Positions 24,701 to 35,790 of a DNA stretch of 64,000 nt are shown one piece after another (position 1 is the first letter of the stretch; each line of letters opens with the position of its first letter). The notes beneath the pieces are model-generated. The model was not told the DNA's origin, ran no database searches, and worked only from the letters and a program-made list of their open reading frames with translations. This DNA is from Vanilla planifolia (lineage: Eukaryota; Streptophyta; Magnoliopsida; Asparagales; Orchidaceae). The position numbers were made by a program, and so were the translations under genes. The stretch lies in NCBI GenBank assembly GCA_023846275.1, contig CM043872.1:29688670-29752669 (forward strand), read 5' to 3'.

Positions 24701-27700
24701 TCCTTACAACATTTTTGAATGGTGAACTGCCAGTCTTTCAGCCTGCATGAATATTGATTCTATAGCATTATTGGATGCATCAGCCTCCAACTTAAAAGGT
24801 CATTGCGAACATGGCTAGACTAGTATTGGTTATTTGTTGATCTTTCTGTTCAACAAGAGAAACTTATCTTCTTGCTCTTTGCATAATTCAAGTAAGCTAT
24901 TTCCTTTGGAAATGCTTGTAAGGGAGATTCTATTACAGAGAAATCTCAGATAAACCTGTGAATATATTGACTTCCCCAGTGAAACTACATTTCTCCATGA
25001 TGTTCTTTAGTTTTGGCCACTCTTGGATGGCCCTAACCTTCTTTTAGTTGATTTTTAGTTCTTTGTTTTCAACCTTGAAACCCAAGTTTGTAAAGGGTTT
25101 TTGAAGAAATGCTTATTTATTCAAGTTTAGCTTCAGCTAGGTCTAGCATCGGTGCTCCATATTTTTGCTGTAAATGAGTTCAACGAGGAAGACGATCAAG
25201 AACTTCGCCAAGTATAGGAGTAAGATGGCCTTCATGAGATGCATGAATGTTTTGCTACATTGTATTAGCTGAATCCCATCACCTACCATTTGTGCCATTG
25301 TCATAGGTGGGATAATTCTTCTATTCTTCTTGCAACATCTCTAAATGATAAGCTTTTGATCTTCCATCTTTCATGAGTATGTCTTTGGTAGTATAATTGG
25401 AAGCATCAACCTCCAACTTAAATTGTCATTTTGGACTTGGCAAGAACAATGCTGGTGCCTTGCTAATCTTTTTGTTCAACAAGAGAAACACATCTTCCTT
25501 TTTTATTACCTTATTCAAACTTGTTATTTGCTTTGGTAAGTACATGTAAGGGAGCAGAAGCTATCACAATGAAATCTAGGAAGAACTCACAAAGGTATTG
25601 TCTTGTCCAAAGGAACTAAGTCCTTTCCTGATGTTCCTTGGTCTTTGTCACTCTTGAATAGTCCACTTTCACTTGTTGTTTTGTTGTTCTCCGTTCCCGA
25701 TCTTGGAACTTGAGTTTTTCATATTTAGCTTTAATGGTTCTTTTGAAGGAGTTTGAAGGTTGTTGGTACATTTCATTTGTGCTCTTCCATATATTTGTTT
25801 GTAGGGCACAATATGTTGTTCATTTGCTTGTAAAGTTTGTCACAATATTGTATGCATCCAATGGTAACCATTCATATAGACTTTATCTTGTCTTGAATGT
25901 GACCTTTTATGTGCCCTCTTTGATGGGGCCTTGATGATATTTGAACTTTAGGTCTAATTTGGTGAGTACCCTTGTATGCCTTAATTAGCTTAGGTAATTG
26001 TCAATCCTAGGGAGCGAATTTCTTCATTGTAATCTTGTTGGAGGTATAATAGTCTATGAAAATTCTCCATCTACCATTTCTTTGGGCACCAAAATAGTTT
26101 ACAAATCACACTGTTGCTGGGCTTGGTAACCCATTCTCATGTTACTTTGTTAATTGTTGCTTGATCTCTTTGCTTTCCATTATTGAATTTCTATATAGCA
26201 TTGAATTTGACAAGGGAAAATCAAAGAGGATGTGAATCTCTAGCTCCATTGCATGTTGGGAAAATCATTTTAGATGATGTGTCATCATCCATTATTCTTG
26301 AAACTATATTGTTTGATGTTCAATAGAAGATGACATCTTTATCATTAGAGATAAGGGCTTCTATGGATTACTTGACATACATCAAGTTGCACCACGTTGC
26401 ATTGCACTATTTGTGATTGATCCCTTGATCAAAAGTTGCGTTGTTGGTTAGGAATCAAACTTCTTACTATTGGTAAGAAAATTATGTAAGGTTTGAAGGA
26501 TTTGTTATATTTCACTGGAAATCATCTTATATCTTAAGCGTTCATCACTAATGGTTTTTTTGAGCTTCATAGCTACCTCTTGACTCCCATTAAATTTTTG
26601 CTTTGTGACTTAGGATATAATAGAATAATGTGCTGAAGCTTGACTTCAAATATATTGGCAGAAAATATTTGTTGAACATGTTTCCTTGAAGTCATAATGG
26701 TCAGAGCTTTTTTTCTATTATTTATTTCTGCTATATCCTTAATAGCAAGTAGGTTACATCTACAACCAAAATGGAAACCGAGTGTTTCTTGGTTCAAAAA
26801 TTATAATTCTTGTCTCAATCATCACTTATTGGGCTTTTTGGAGTCGGTTTCTTGCCTTGGAAACATGAGAAACTGTGTTACCTTTGTTAGGATTCTTATG
26901 GAAATCGTTTTGCAAAGATTATTTTAATTGTCTGTTCCATCCCGTCTTTTCTCCTTTGTTAGATATTATTATTGTTTATAGAGGGCTTCTGATTGATTTT
27001 TCACTTGATTCCATTTAAGTTTTGGTTCTTGTTTTGTAGATGATTCAAGTGAACTGGGTTGTTTCCTTTGTGTAACTTGTCTGGACATTTAGTTGAAAAA
27101 AGTTTTTAAATGTCGTACCTTACAGAATTAAATCATCACATGACATGCTTGTAATTGTCAGTTGCATTATATGGCCAATAATTGTAAATCTCAGTTTAAT
27201 ATTTGATTTTACAGAACAAGTTTGTTTCCTTCTTCTAGGGTGAGTAAAACTTTTGAAAAGACAGAATTTGGTAAATTAAAAGGCATGCATATCATTCTTA
27301 TATATATGGGGAAGTGTTTGATGGAAGATGGTATTGTTTAGCTAATCTTATTGATTTGTAAAAATGTTTGATTAAAGAAGGTTTTGCTGAGCTTATCAAT
27401 TATTCAATGCTAATAAGTGAAAGGCACTTCTACTGTTGTTTACAATAGCAATGATATATCTTAAATTATATGATATCTAATTTGATGAGACATACTTTGA
27501 AATTTTTGGAAGAAGTGATTGAGCATGGATTATGCTATATTTTTTTGCCATAGAATTATAATTGGACTTCCCATGATTGTGGCATTTGTTCATTTATTTT
27601 TGCATTAATTATTAATGTTCTTGATGGTTAATATCAAGTGTTATAACGTGTGCTTTTAATTGATTATTGTATTTTTTGATAAGAGCAAGTTCAAGAAAAT

Positions 27701-30700
27701 CTAGTCATAGAGAGCATTACTTGAGTGTAAAAGGTTTTGCCTTAATATATTGAAAAGTGAATGTGCATTATATTAGTTATGTGATCATTAAGTATTGAAC
27801 AATGAAAGATTTTGTTGTTTCATTTCTATACTTAAAAATAATGTAGAAATTGATAGGAATGATAATAACTGGGTTTGCGCTTGTTTATTGAAGTAGAGGA
27901 TTGATTTTTTTAGAGATTTCACTATGACTTAGTGCAGTTTATTTTACTTGTTCTTTATTCAATGTTTGACTTTGAGCCAAATTTTGATTTCTATTCTAGA
28001 AATAAAGCACTTTTTATATGTTCATACCTTCTAGTCCTTTTACCAAGTGCCTTGACACCTTCAGAATTAGCGTGAAGACATTCTTGTTGTGTGGGCATTG
28101 TTGTTGTTAATGTATCATTTTTTTTTATTGCATTATCTCTTAACATTGATTTTTTGTTCTGGATTGAAAATTTTCTGTTTTGTGCTTTATTCCTTGATCT
28201 AATTTGCTTCAGTTTTTATTGACTTCACCCGAGTTGACATAAAATTTTTAACATATTTTCATGTTTTTGTTCACTGCTACATTCAATGAAAAAAAACTCT
28301 TCTTAGCTTTTCATCAATCTTCATGAAAATAAGTAGTTCTCTTTTTTTCTACTAACTGCAGTGAAACTTGTGTTCACCTTCTATTAGATAGGCCTGACCT
28401 TTCTTTTAAATTCGTCCTTGAGCTTTTATGCTTTGTATTGTAGGTGTTGAAAACTATGTGAACTGGGAAACCTGAAATTATGTGTCCTGCATCAAGTTGA
28501 AGTGTTCAAGTGCCTAATTTATCTTTTCTTTCAGTGAAATAAATGCAGGGTTTTTCTACTCCAATGCTGAGCAGAGAGAAAAGATGGTTTCTGCTGAAAG
28601 GCGTCAAGTTGATGAGAGAGTAAAAAAAATCATTGAATTAAAGAAAAAGGTGAAGGAGATACATAGACATTGAAGAAAATCAACAAATCTCCTAATTTGA
28701 TCTTGGATGTGCAGGTTTGCTTGGGCAATGACAATAACTTTGTTGTGATCAATCAAAAGGGAATTGATCCTCCATCTCTTGATCTTCTTGCTAGAGAAGG
28801 CGTAAGTCTGCCTGATTTGATTTCTTATTTTGTGTAATTTTTTCATCTTAAACATTCTTAGTTATTCTCTAAATGGGTTGTACTTTTAGCACTATTTGTG
28901 GCCTTGGTATGTCATAGGTTCAATTGGTTGTGGATTCCTTCTAAAGGATTAAGATAAAACACATTTTTCTTGCAAAATTTTCTTTGTTAATACTTGTTAA
29001 GCCAGTGCTATAAGGCTTTAATCTGGCCGGAATGACAACTTATTTGGAAAAACAAACTGCACTTTATTCAGCAAGCCTCCACGAAATATATTGAATATCA
29101 TGTGTTTTAAGCATCTTCAAAATTTTTCTTACACATTAATGTATGATTTGAAATTTTCCATGGGATTTTTTCAAGTGTCTAGTTAGATGTTCCGGATGCA
29201 TGATGATCACATACTCAATGGTGCTAAATTGGCTGAATTACGTCATGAATATGCTAATTCTTGGTTGACATTTGAATATTCATGTACGCTTTAAATAACC
29301 CATCTAACTTTGCCAATATAGCATCATTTTCCTCTATTTATAGCCCATGTGATTTGTGGATCAGAGTATTCGAATATAAAGTTCTGTACAAATTAAATCC
29401 TTATTTTAAATATATAGACCATTATTCTTGATTGTCTATTATATATATACATATATATGCATGTACACGTACATGCCATTTTTCTTTTCCTGAGACGAGC
29501 ACCATGAACTTTAGTTGGTAGTTTGTCATGCTTATTTAGATAAATTTTCATAGCACAACTTTAAGCAACTTCAGAGTTACTGGCTTCTTGAAAATATATA
29601 GTTCATCATTTATGCACTGTTGTTAGCTCTGTACATTTTGACCAAGTTGTGGTGTAAACATCAATTTTCACCATTCAACTTAAATAGCCTTGTTTATATT
29701 GCATGATCCAATGCGGTTATTGAGAATAACGAGGTATTTTAGCCTTGGAACTTGCTGTAGTTTGTTTATTTTTTTAATGCAGATTATTGCTCTTCGAAGA
29801 GCAAAGAGAAGAAATATGGAAAGGCTGGTATTAGCTTGTGGTGGTGAGGCTGTTAATTCAGTTGATAACTTGACTCCTGACTGTCTTGGCTGGGCTGGAC
29901 TTGTTTATGAGCATGTCCTTGGAGAAGAGAAGTATACTTTTGTGGAGAATGTGAAAAATCCCCGCTCTTGTACAATTTTAATCAAAGGTCCTTTCTAGCA
30001 CAATTTTTTTTATTGTATCGTCTATTATGTGAATAATTTTATCTTAATTTTTTTTTTGTATTGTTTCACTGCAGGACCCAATGATTACACAATTGCACAG
30101 ATCAAGGATGCTGTACGGGATGGCCTCAGATCTGTGAAGAATACGCTTGATGATGAGACTGTTATACTGGTCAGGCTTGAGACATGACTTCCCTTTTCAG
30201 CTTGTTTTCTAGCAGCCATGTTCTTATTAGTTGAAAGTTTTTGGATTTTACTTCTGATCTAGATGATTAATTTTATCAATCAGCAGCTGCTTATTTGAAG
30301 ATTTACTGTGGTTTGACAATTTTTATTATTGACAGACTTTTATGGTTTCCTTTTGGAGAATTTTATGTTAGGTGTCGATTAAGATTACACACACATTGAC
30401 CTTTAGGCTTCTTATTTGAAACCTTATTATCTGTCAGATCCTTTGTTGAAGTTGTTGACTAGATGCAATTCTGTATTTTTTTGTGTGCTGACTGTTTTAC
30501 TTGTTAGAAAAGACTTGTTTGATATGACCTATACTGTTCATACCATTTCTTTCACATAAAAGAAATTCCAGGATATATTTTGTTCATTTATGAACTTTAT
30601 AATTCTAAATTTTAGCCCATCCAGCGTTAGGGCTTTCCTATGTGTGGTGATTGGTATTGACCAGCTTAAACTAGCTTACCGTCAATATGGGCCATTCCTA

Positions 30701-33700
30701 TGATCTCCCACTGCATAACTAAGTTGATCTTTAGGCTGACCTGAAATTTTAAATTGAACTCTCTGTATATTTCAGGTATTTATTTGACTTTCTTGTGCTG
30801 AATGGATGCAATCTTTTACCACTTTGCATGTCGATCGTATTTCTTGGTTTTAATAAGGACTGTTGATATGACCTTTGCTTGCCATTTTGTTCCTATAAAT
30901 GAACTTTCATGCCATGTTTTTGTTCATTTTTACTCTAGACCTTATTAACTAGCATTTGGCCTTGCCCACCTGTAAAGATAGCGGTGGTTGGTTTCATACT
31001 TGCTTGACTTCAATAGGTGCTGTTTCTATGTTCTTTTGATCTCCTGATAAATGTTTACATCCTTGCTTTATTTTAACAACAGCAAAGGATGTTCAAAACC
31101 TTCTTGTGGTATTGAATAAATTGTTTCAGCAACTTAAGTAATCTTGTTCTCTGTTTTGCCTCAATCTAAGCATTCTTCACGAATACCGTTCATGAGGAAA
31201 AAACTGTCTTGACATGTGATACGTCTTGGATAAAACTAGAAGGAATTGTATTAATGAGTCTTTCAGGAAACTGATTTTCTTCAGTGGAATAGCTTAATCA
31301 GCTAGCCATGAATAATGGTGCATATTGGTTAAGTTCTTTTAGTCCAAAAAATGACATGTATCTTCTAAATCATCTAGTTGTTAGTTATAAATTTCAAAAG
31401 CATTAATAATTCTATTTATTATATGATAATCAAAGAAAATATCTCTTATGATTATCATATCATTCATGCTTTGTATGAAAGGAATTATTGTGTAGCTTAT
31501 TAATCAGTGTAGAAATTTGCCAGTTGGTCATATCGAGTTTGGAATGACCACCAATTGTATAAGATTCCAATAACTTTTGGATTGGAAGATCCCTCTCAAA
31601 GTAGCAATCCATATGAGGCCATTGTTTTTTTCCACAATGATTGCAATTTTTTAAATGAAAAAATTCATCATTGATGCAAGGATACCAACAGAATCATACC
31701 AGGGAAAGGATGTCTAAATTTTTTGAAGAACATATGAATTCTATCGATGTAATCTTATTGTCCGGTAATCAAAGTATTCCATGAAAATTTCTTAAGAAAA
31801 TCTTTAGAAGCCACTTCTTTGTCAAGTTTTCCACTACCAATGATATTGTATTCAGTAAGAGTGGCAGAGTTATTTTGTCACTGTTACGTAGTTATGTTGT
31901 CCAGAATCTCACCTTCAAGAAGGTGAAGCAAGAAATTTGGTATACTCACTATTAAGGTACCTCCTCTCATGCAAAACAATTATTCTATCATTGTTTTAAT
32001 TTTTGTTTTGAATGAACTTCAGTGAGCAATTTGATTTGTTTACATGGACTTTTGTTGATATGCGTGGCCTTGACAAATTAATTGCCTTGTATCATTTGGC
32101 AAAAAAAGGTTCATTTTTGCCAAGAAATAGTAAAAGCAATTTAAGTAAGAAATTATAAATTTTTGGAAGCCATTTTCATAAGAGAAGTAAAATATCCTAA
32201 GTGGTTTGCCAATGTTGTTTCTGTGAAGGAAAGTAATGGAAACTGAAGGTTGTAAATAGAATAATGTTGTTTAACTTATGGTGAAAGTTTCTTAGATAAG
32301 TCATATCAAGTTGAGGAATTGAAGAAAACCCAATTTAATGTGTTACCATAGAAATGTTTTCCTAATTTATAGTTCATCCTTAATACATGAGCATGCTAAA
32401 GGACAGTACAATAGCATTAGGGACATTTTGAACGTTCAAGTCTTGAGTGAAAAAGTCTTTGGGCACAATAAGATGATTGCATGTGTTATCATGGTTTGAC
32501 AAAAACTGGTTTTATCAACTAACATGACTCTTGGCAAGCATTTGTTTGTTGAACAAGATGGTAAACTTTCCCTCACTCTTAGATGATAAACAGGATGGTA
32601 AGCACTCTCAAGTAGTTGAATCGTTGTCCTAACAAAAAAAAAAAAGAATATCATTGATAAAGAAGAGATGAGTGGTTATAGGAATAATCTTAGATGGATT
32701 ACCAAGGCCTAATGATACACTTAGAGACCCATTTACTCCAAGATTAAAAGTACTCGAAAATCTCAAGCACCTTTTAGAGGAAGGTCACCAAAAAAGTGGT
32801 AATGTTGTCATTCATCACATGGAAGGTCACCAAAAAAGGAGCAGAAGAATGATTGTGGTTTGATGTTTTTTTTGGATCCCTTATTATGCTCATGGAAGTA
32901 GAACATTTTATAATTGGGTTAATCGACGTTCCATTGCCCAATAACAGTGCATTTGATAAGTCATCACGGACAATCTTCATGAATTCATCACAGCAGCTGT
33001 TCTCTAGTGGACATTTGTCTCTTTAGAAAGATGGCCTATGACACAAAGAGGCAATGCACAAATTAGGTTTCCTAGAGAGGGAAAATATAGGCTGATGGGT
33101 TGGAGGTCAATCAATGAGATAGCTCTTCATATCAAGTTTGCACACAATATGTTGATAAAAACGATCGAATAGAGAATTCGCGTAAGCACTAGTTTATAGG
33201 GGTTTCGATAGGTCAACTTTCACACACATGCCCTTGCCAAGTAGGCATTACTCCTTATCAGTTGTCATAATAACATTCTTAACAAGTGGGACACTTACCT
33301 TAGTTGCAATGTCAAAAAGACAAGCCCATTTTAAGCTTGCAATGATAACCTAGGTTGGTAGATCTAAATGGGCATTTCATTGAAGTCTACTATTGTCTTA
33401 TAAAAGTCAAGAGACCACCTAAGTAGTCCAAGGGCTTGTACCTTTACAAACTAGGGCTCCTGTGGCTAAACATGATTTTCATTTTGGGCATTATCAAACT
33501 AGAGGGGGCAATTTGTTCCCAAGTCCATCACCCTTAATTCAATAATGTCAAGTTTGGCGAGAGTCATTGGAACAAACTTTTTCTCCCAAAAAGGTGACCT
33601 ACCTAGTGACTTCATGAATATTGATTTTAGCAATACCCTTGTCTCAATTGGGACTTACTATAACTGATTGCTTGACCCAAGCATGGAAAGACAAACCTCT

Positions 33701-35790
33701 AGCTGGGCCAATGCGAGAGATCCCAAGAAGTCTAAGAGATGGTTTTGGTTGTTACATTTCCCATTAAAGTGAGGAATAGATCCACATAAGTTGGCTAATG
33801 AGGTTGTTTTCCCCAAAAGATTAGCGAACGTTGAAAGAACATTGCACACCCCAATGGCATGTGGCCTCTCATGTTCACCATAAATGCCATTAGGGGAGTA
33901 CATAAGGGGGTTAGGATTTATTCTGTTCAATTGTCTCGAGAAATGCCCACTGTCCTAGTCACATTTGGAATAGTGAGGTTATTATTGGGCAATGCAGAGA
34001 TCATCAAAACAGAAGCAGAAACACTATTGGGTTTGATATTTTTTGGAAACCTTGTTAGCCTCCTGGCAGTAGACTATCTTTTCATATTTGGGATCATCAT
34101 CTTGCTTTCTTTCACGATGGGTAAGGAAATAATATAGGTTTAAAAGGTTAGAAATTGAGAAGAAAGTTGGCTCTCTAGAATGGAAACGAGAGAAAGGTCA
34201 CTCCATCTCTCAAAAAAGAAAGAGGACGCAATTAAGTTGTTATAGAGAGTATAGTAGAGAATAATGATTGCTTTGAAGAGAGAGATTGCAAAAATATACA
34301 TAGCCTCTCCCAAGGGGAGAAAAGAGAATGCAAATGCCCAAGCAGAGCTTTGGAACCTCTGGTGCTCTTGTGATCTCCATCTCGTTTGAAAATTTCTTTC
34401 TTTTTCTTCTATCAATTAGAGGCTCTTTAATTGTTCTATCAAAGCTATAGATAACCTTTCAAGTTTGTTGATTCTATTTGAACATTTTGATTCTTCTTAC
34501 AAACAATTACCTTTCTCCTTATTTTTTGGTTGCTCATAAGTGCTACCTCCCCTCTTCGTGTCCTTCCTTCATTCCTTTGTTCTTGCAAATGGGTTTGTTG
34601 TTCCTTTATATAACTCATATGTGCAAAACAAATGTGCATAATTTATTTGATCATATGCTTGGTTTTCTTCATCTAAAATTATATTGAAAACACTCCATAA
34701 GTTTTCTTTATTTGAGAACTCATCATTTGATTGAAGTATCTATCCTTTTACCAACTGCTTGAAGAACATTTGCCTACAATTTTTTGTTTGAACAATGTCC
34801 TAAACAAATTTATAGTCCAATCAACTTGGCTAATGTGTTTTGCGAAAGTTTTGTTGGAACAAGTGAAAGAAATGTCAAGTGTTGATAGAGGTTAAGAACC
34901 AAAAGAGTAATTCTTAGGATCCAGGAAGCAAAGAAGATACAAAGACACTTATCTTTAACCGTGCTTGCCAACTTGTGTTTATTGGGGATGGAGATGGAAA
35001 GAACTCATTATATGTTTGTCTTCCTCCAGTGTTTTTTTCCAATGATGTGTGCAGTTATATTTCATTGGTGACTCACTTTTTTCTTGGTTTAGTAGACATC
35101 TATAGCCAAGGAAACATAGTTGAAGCAAATGCTTTAATGTTCAACTTTCCTTTCTATAGGGGGCAGGAGCTTTTGAAGTTGCAGCCAGACAACATTTGAT
35201 CAACAATGTTAAAAAGACTGTTCAAGGGGTTAGCCAACCTTCCCAAGCCATTAAAACTCATCAATCAACTTCTTTCAGTCTTTTTTATAACTCATGAAGC
35301 ATGTTTCAGCGTGCACAAGTTGGCGTGGAAGCATTTGCCGACGCACTGCTTGTGGTTCCGAAGACATTGGCAGAGAACTCCGGCCTCGACACCCAGGATG
35401 TTATCATTTCTTTGACGGTATTAATTGATTCTTTGCTGTTGACATCCATTCATGTTGGATAGAAAATAGTGTATGATTAATGATTTAGTTGATGGTAAAC
35501 AGAATGAGCATGATAGAGGAAACATTGTGGGCTTGAATCATCACACCGGAGAACCAATTGATCCTCAGATGGAGGGTATCTTTGACAACTATTCAGTTAA
35601 ACGTCAGATTATTAACTCTGGGTAATATGGCAATTCAATAAGATAACAAACTCAACTTTTTTACACTTTTTATCTGCATGTGTGTTATAAGTTTCTTAAT
35701 GTTTACCTATGCAGGCCTGTTATTGCTTCCCAGTTGCTGTTGGTAGATGAAGTTATTCGTGCTGGTAGGAACATGAGGAAGCCAAGTTAA
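6700..35790 (+). CDS. CCT6: T-complex protein 1 subunit zeta (CCT6), 15 exons, complete
   Basis: CCT6 is one of eight subunits of the cytosolic TRiC/CCT chaperonin ring, which folds actin, tubulin and other proteins using ATP. Exons: 6700-6833, 6925-6988, 7085-7220, 7427-7578, 7663-7710, 14027-14119, 15592-15698, 28535-28649, 28715-28801, 29783-29987, 30075-30169, 35160-35228, 35310-35417, 35503-35621, 35715-35790. All junctions are GT-AG and in frame. The 1,608 coding bases give 535 aa, the length I recall for Arabidopsis CCT6. The protein begins [17 protein letters not shown]. It has the group II chaperonin phosphate-binding LGPKG near residue 38, GDGTTS at 88-93, the GGEAVNS segment in exon 10, and the end [15 protein letters not shown]. 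Exon 1 ends inside a Met codon with a weak donor (AT|GTGCTG), but the zeta-specific sequence resumes exactly in exon 2. Introns 5, 6, 7 and 11 are 6.3, 1.5, 12.8 and 5.0 kb and carry retroelement debris; most others are under 210 bp. No frameshift or missing block is visible. Confidence 0.96.
7740..8155. repeat. Two-copy tandem duplication, period about 219 bp, CCT6 intron 5
   Basis: The block starting near 7740 (poly-T, then CCTTGAGATACCTCGAG) recurs near 7965 (poly-T, then CCTTGAATCACCTCGAG). Both copies run on to a shared CCTAGATCT motif (7927 and 8139). Matching anchors lie at 7771 and 7990. The copies have drifted with small indels, so the duplication is old. Non-coding. The duplication is seen directly; its cause is unknown. 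Confidence 0.75.
8160..9480. other. CCT6 intron 5, proximal part, nothing recognised
   Basis: T-rich intronic sequence with short open frames typical of AT-rich DNA. I recognise no transposon protein motif, RNA gene or repeat array. Confidence 0.5.
9480..13775 (+). mobile_element. Old LTR retrotransposon remnant, probably Ty3/gypsy, in CCT6 intron 5
   Basis: Two direct repeats of about 210-250 bp, at roughly 9530-9775 and 13530-13770, align collinearly (by eye about two thirds identical) and look like decayed LTRs. Shared motifs include TCTTGCAAGGAAG-like, AAGCTTTC and GAGAAAGAAAT blocks. Between them, near 10895-10940 on the plus strand, a broken frame reads [11 protein letters not shown], which resembles the zinc-knuckle start of gypsy gag. 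The rest of the interior is shattered by stops and I could not place protease, RT or integrase. A later internal duplication is at 11511-11765. The family call rests mainly on the zinc-knuckle trace and is tentative. Confidence 0.42.
11511..11770. repeat. Two-copy tandem duplication, period about 135 bp
   Basis: The block around AAATGTACAA (11520) is repeated at 11655. The order of motifs is the same in both copies: GTGT(GA/CT)CT, ATCAATTTT-like, TATAGATATATTTT, CAAGTTATG-like, and AAACTCCTTTACCA. It lies inside the intron 5 retroelement remnant. Non-coding. Confidence 0.7.
14120..15591. other. CCT6 intron 6, nothing recognised
   Basis: A 1.47-kb intron between exons 6 and 7. It holds a short TG/TATG run at about 14984-15020 and a near-duplicate pair of 30-base segments ending in TTCTGTTGT (about 15308-15365). 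I recognise no coding remnant. Confidence 0.55.
15699..18600. other. CCT6 intron 7, proximal part, no recognised element
   Basis: Start of the 12.8-kb intron. Around 17.8-18.4 kb the sequence is noticeably GC-richer than the rest of the intron and holds an 86-codon plus-strand frame (17939-18199) that resembles no family I know. This suggests another decayed element rather than intron background. No firm call can be made. Confidence 0.45.
18600..20360 (-). mobile_element. Decayed LINE (L1-type) ORF2 fragment in CCT6 intron 7
   Basis: Read on the minus strand, broken frames show a LINE order. Near 19,470-19,370 is an endonuclease end, [16 protein letters not shown] (compare the usual LPR..SDH.P..L), followed by [13 protein letters not shown] (compare FRFENMWL..P.FK). 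Then come NTFFF-like and [12 protein letters not shown] stretches near 18,980 and [10 protein letters not shown] near 18,900, which match the linker leading to the reverse transcriptase. Stops and frameshifts are many, and the RT catalytic core is not visible. It is antisense to CCT6. The family call is an inference from motif order. Confidence 0.5.
20951..21085. repeat. (TTC)n polypyrimidine microsatellite in CCT6 intron 7
   Basis: About 135 bp of imperfect TTC/CTT repeats broken by ATG, TAC and TCC variants. It produces artificial poly-Ser and poly-Leu frames on the plus strand and poly-Lys on the minus strand; none of these is a gene. The purine/pyrimidine strand asymmetry could favour triplex DNA. 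The pure tail makes it likely to vary in length between individuals. Confidence 0.9.
21090..22900. other. CCT6 intron 7, middle part, unassigned
   Basis: T-rich intron with one 124-codon plus-strand frame (22538-22912). Its first half is hydrophobic low-complexity sequence and its second half is more GC-rich. It resembles no protein I recognise. It adjoins the gypsy element and may be part of that element's 3' region or LTR. Confidence 0.4.
22985..23420 (-). pseudogene. Ty3/gypsy integrase core, inactive remnant
   Basis: The downstream part of the pol remnant. The open stretch ending at 22985 reads [13 protein letters not shown], then [14 protein letters not shown], matching the second and third parts of the gypsy integrase D,D(35)E core. 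The middle acidic residue is Asn (AAT at 23198-23200), a change one G-to-A step from the Asp codon GAT. The first Asp (in MDFLGDLP) and the Glu (in GKNE) are kept. The preceding block [15 protein letters not shown] is joined to it only through stops. Non-functional. Confidence 0.75.
24026..25900 (-). repeat. Head-to-tail triplication of the RT/RNase H block, about 630 bp units
   Basis: Three direct copies start on the plus-strand scale at a shared GTCATAxGxGGGATA anchor (24026, 24674, 25300). A second anchor, TTCAACAAGAGAAAC-like, lies at 24204, 24849 and 25475. Each unit encodes on the minus strand the RT middle (TFM..MN/K..L, then the YLDD equivalent and LIYxK), the RT end and the start of RNase H up to a YDN/K motif. 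At two internal junctions RNase H ends at TGCCATTGTCAT and the next unit jumps back to the RT region just before the FGL-like segment. Only copy 1 continues into the rest of RNase H. The copies differ by substitutions and indels, so the event is old. Confidence 0.85.
26800..28534. other. CCT6 intron 7, distal part, nothing recognised
   Basis: T-rich intronic sequence leading to the exon 8 acceptor (TTTCTTTCAG at 28525-28534). No retroelement motif, array or RNA gene was recognised. Confidence 0.55.
30170..32980. other. CCT6 intron 11, proximal part, nothing firm
   Basis: The first 2.8 kb of a 5.0-kb intron. It holds a short direct repeat, AAGGTCACCAAAAAAG, at 32781 and 32824 and scattered short frames. 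No protein family was recognised. Confidence 0.45.
32990..33930 (-). mobile_element. Probable LINE ORF1-like (DUF4283-type) remnant in CCT6 intron 11
   Basis: On the minus strand, broken frames near 33,400-33,190 read DFNEMPI, then DIATKVSVP and [12 protein letters not shown]. This resembles the ARICVEVDLSKPL signature of the plant LINE ORF1/DUF4283 domain. An open 90-codon frame upstream (33930-33658) is compatible with its N-terminal side, but I cannot match it to a family. Frameshifts and stops are frequent. It is antisense to CCT6. The call rests mostly on one short signature. Confidence 0.4.
33931..35159. other. CCT6 intron 11, distal part, nothing recognised
   Basis: Sequence between the LINE-like remnant and the exon 12 acceptor. 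It includes several 60-90 codon frames of no known family on both strands. A CTCTC/GAGAG-rich stretch at about 34,140-34,320 may be a remnant of an element end. Confidence 0.4.

Larger units (their letters stand above)
22900..26800 (-). mobile_element. Defective Ty3/gypsy retrotransposon in CCT6 intron 7
   Basis: On the minus strand the pol order is RT, RNase H, integrase, as in Ty3/gypsy. The RT N-terminal part lies at about 26,150-25,880, with [10 protein letters not shown] and LPRIDNYLS followed by [12 protein letters not shown]/RNase H blocks follow in three copies (25.9-24.0 kb). Then comes an H2C2-like integrase zinc region near 23,560-23,460, and the integrase core with [23 protein letters not shown] (about 23,390-23,300) and [10 protein letters not shown] (near 23,120). 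Stops and frameshifts occur throughout. The integrase second catalytic Asp reads Asn in ISNKPFRF (23198-23200), and the RT YLDD core reads HPDE in copy 1 and FLVE in copy 2. The element is antisense to CCT6 and cannot make active enzymes. No LTRs were identified, so the ends are approximate. Confidence 0.85.
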
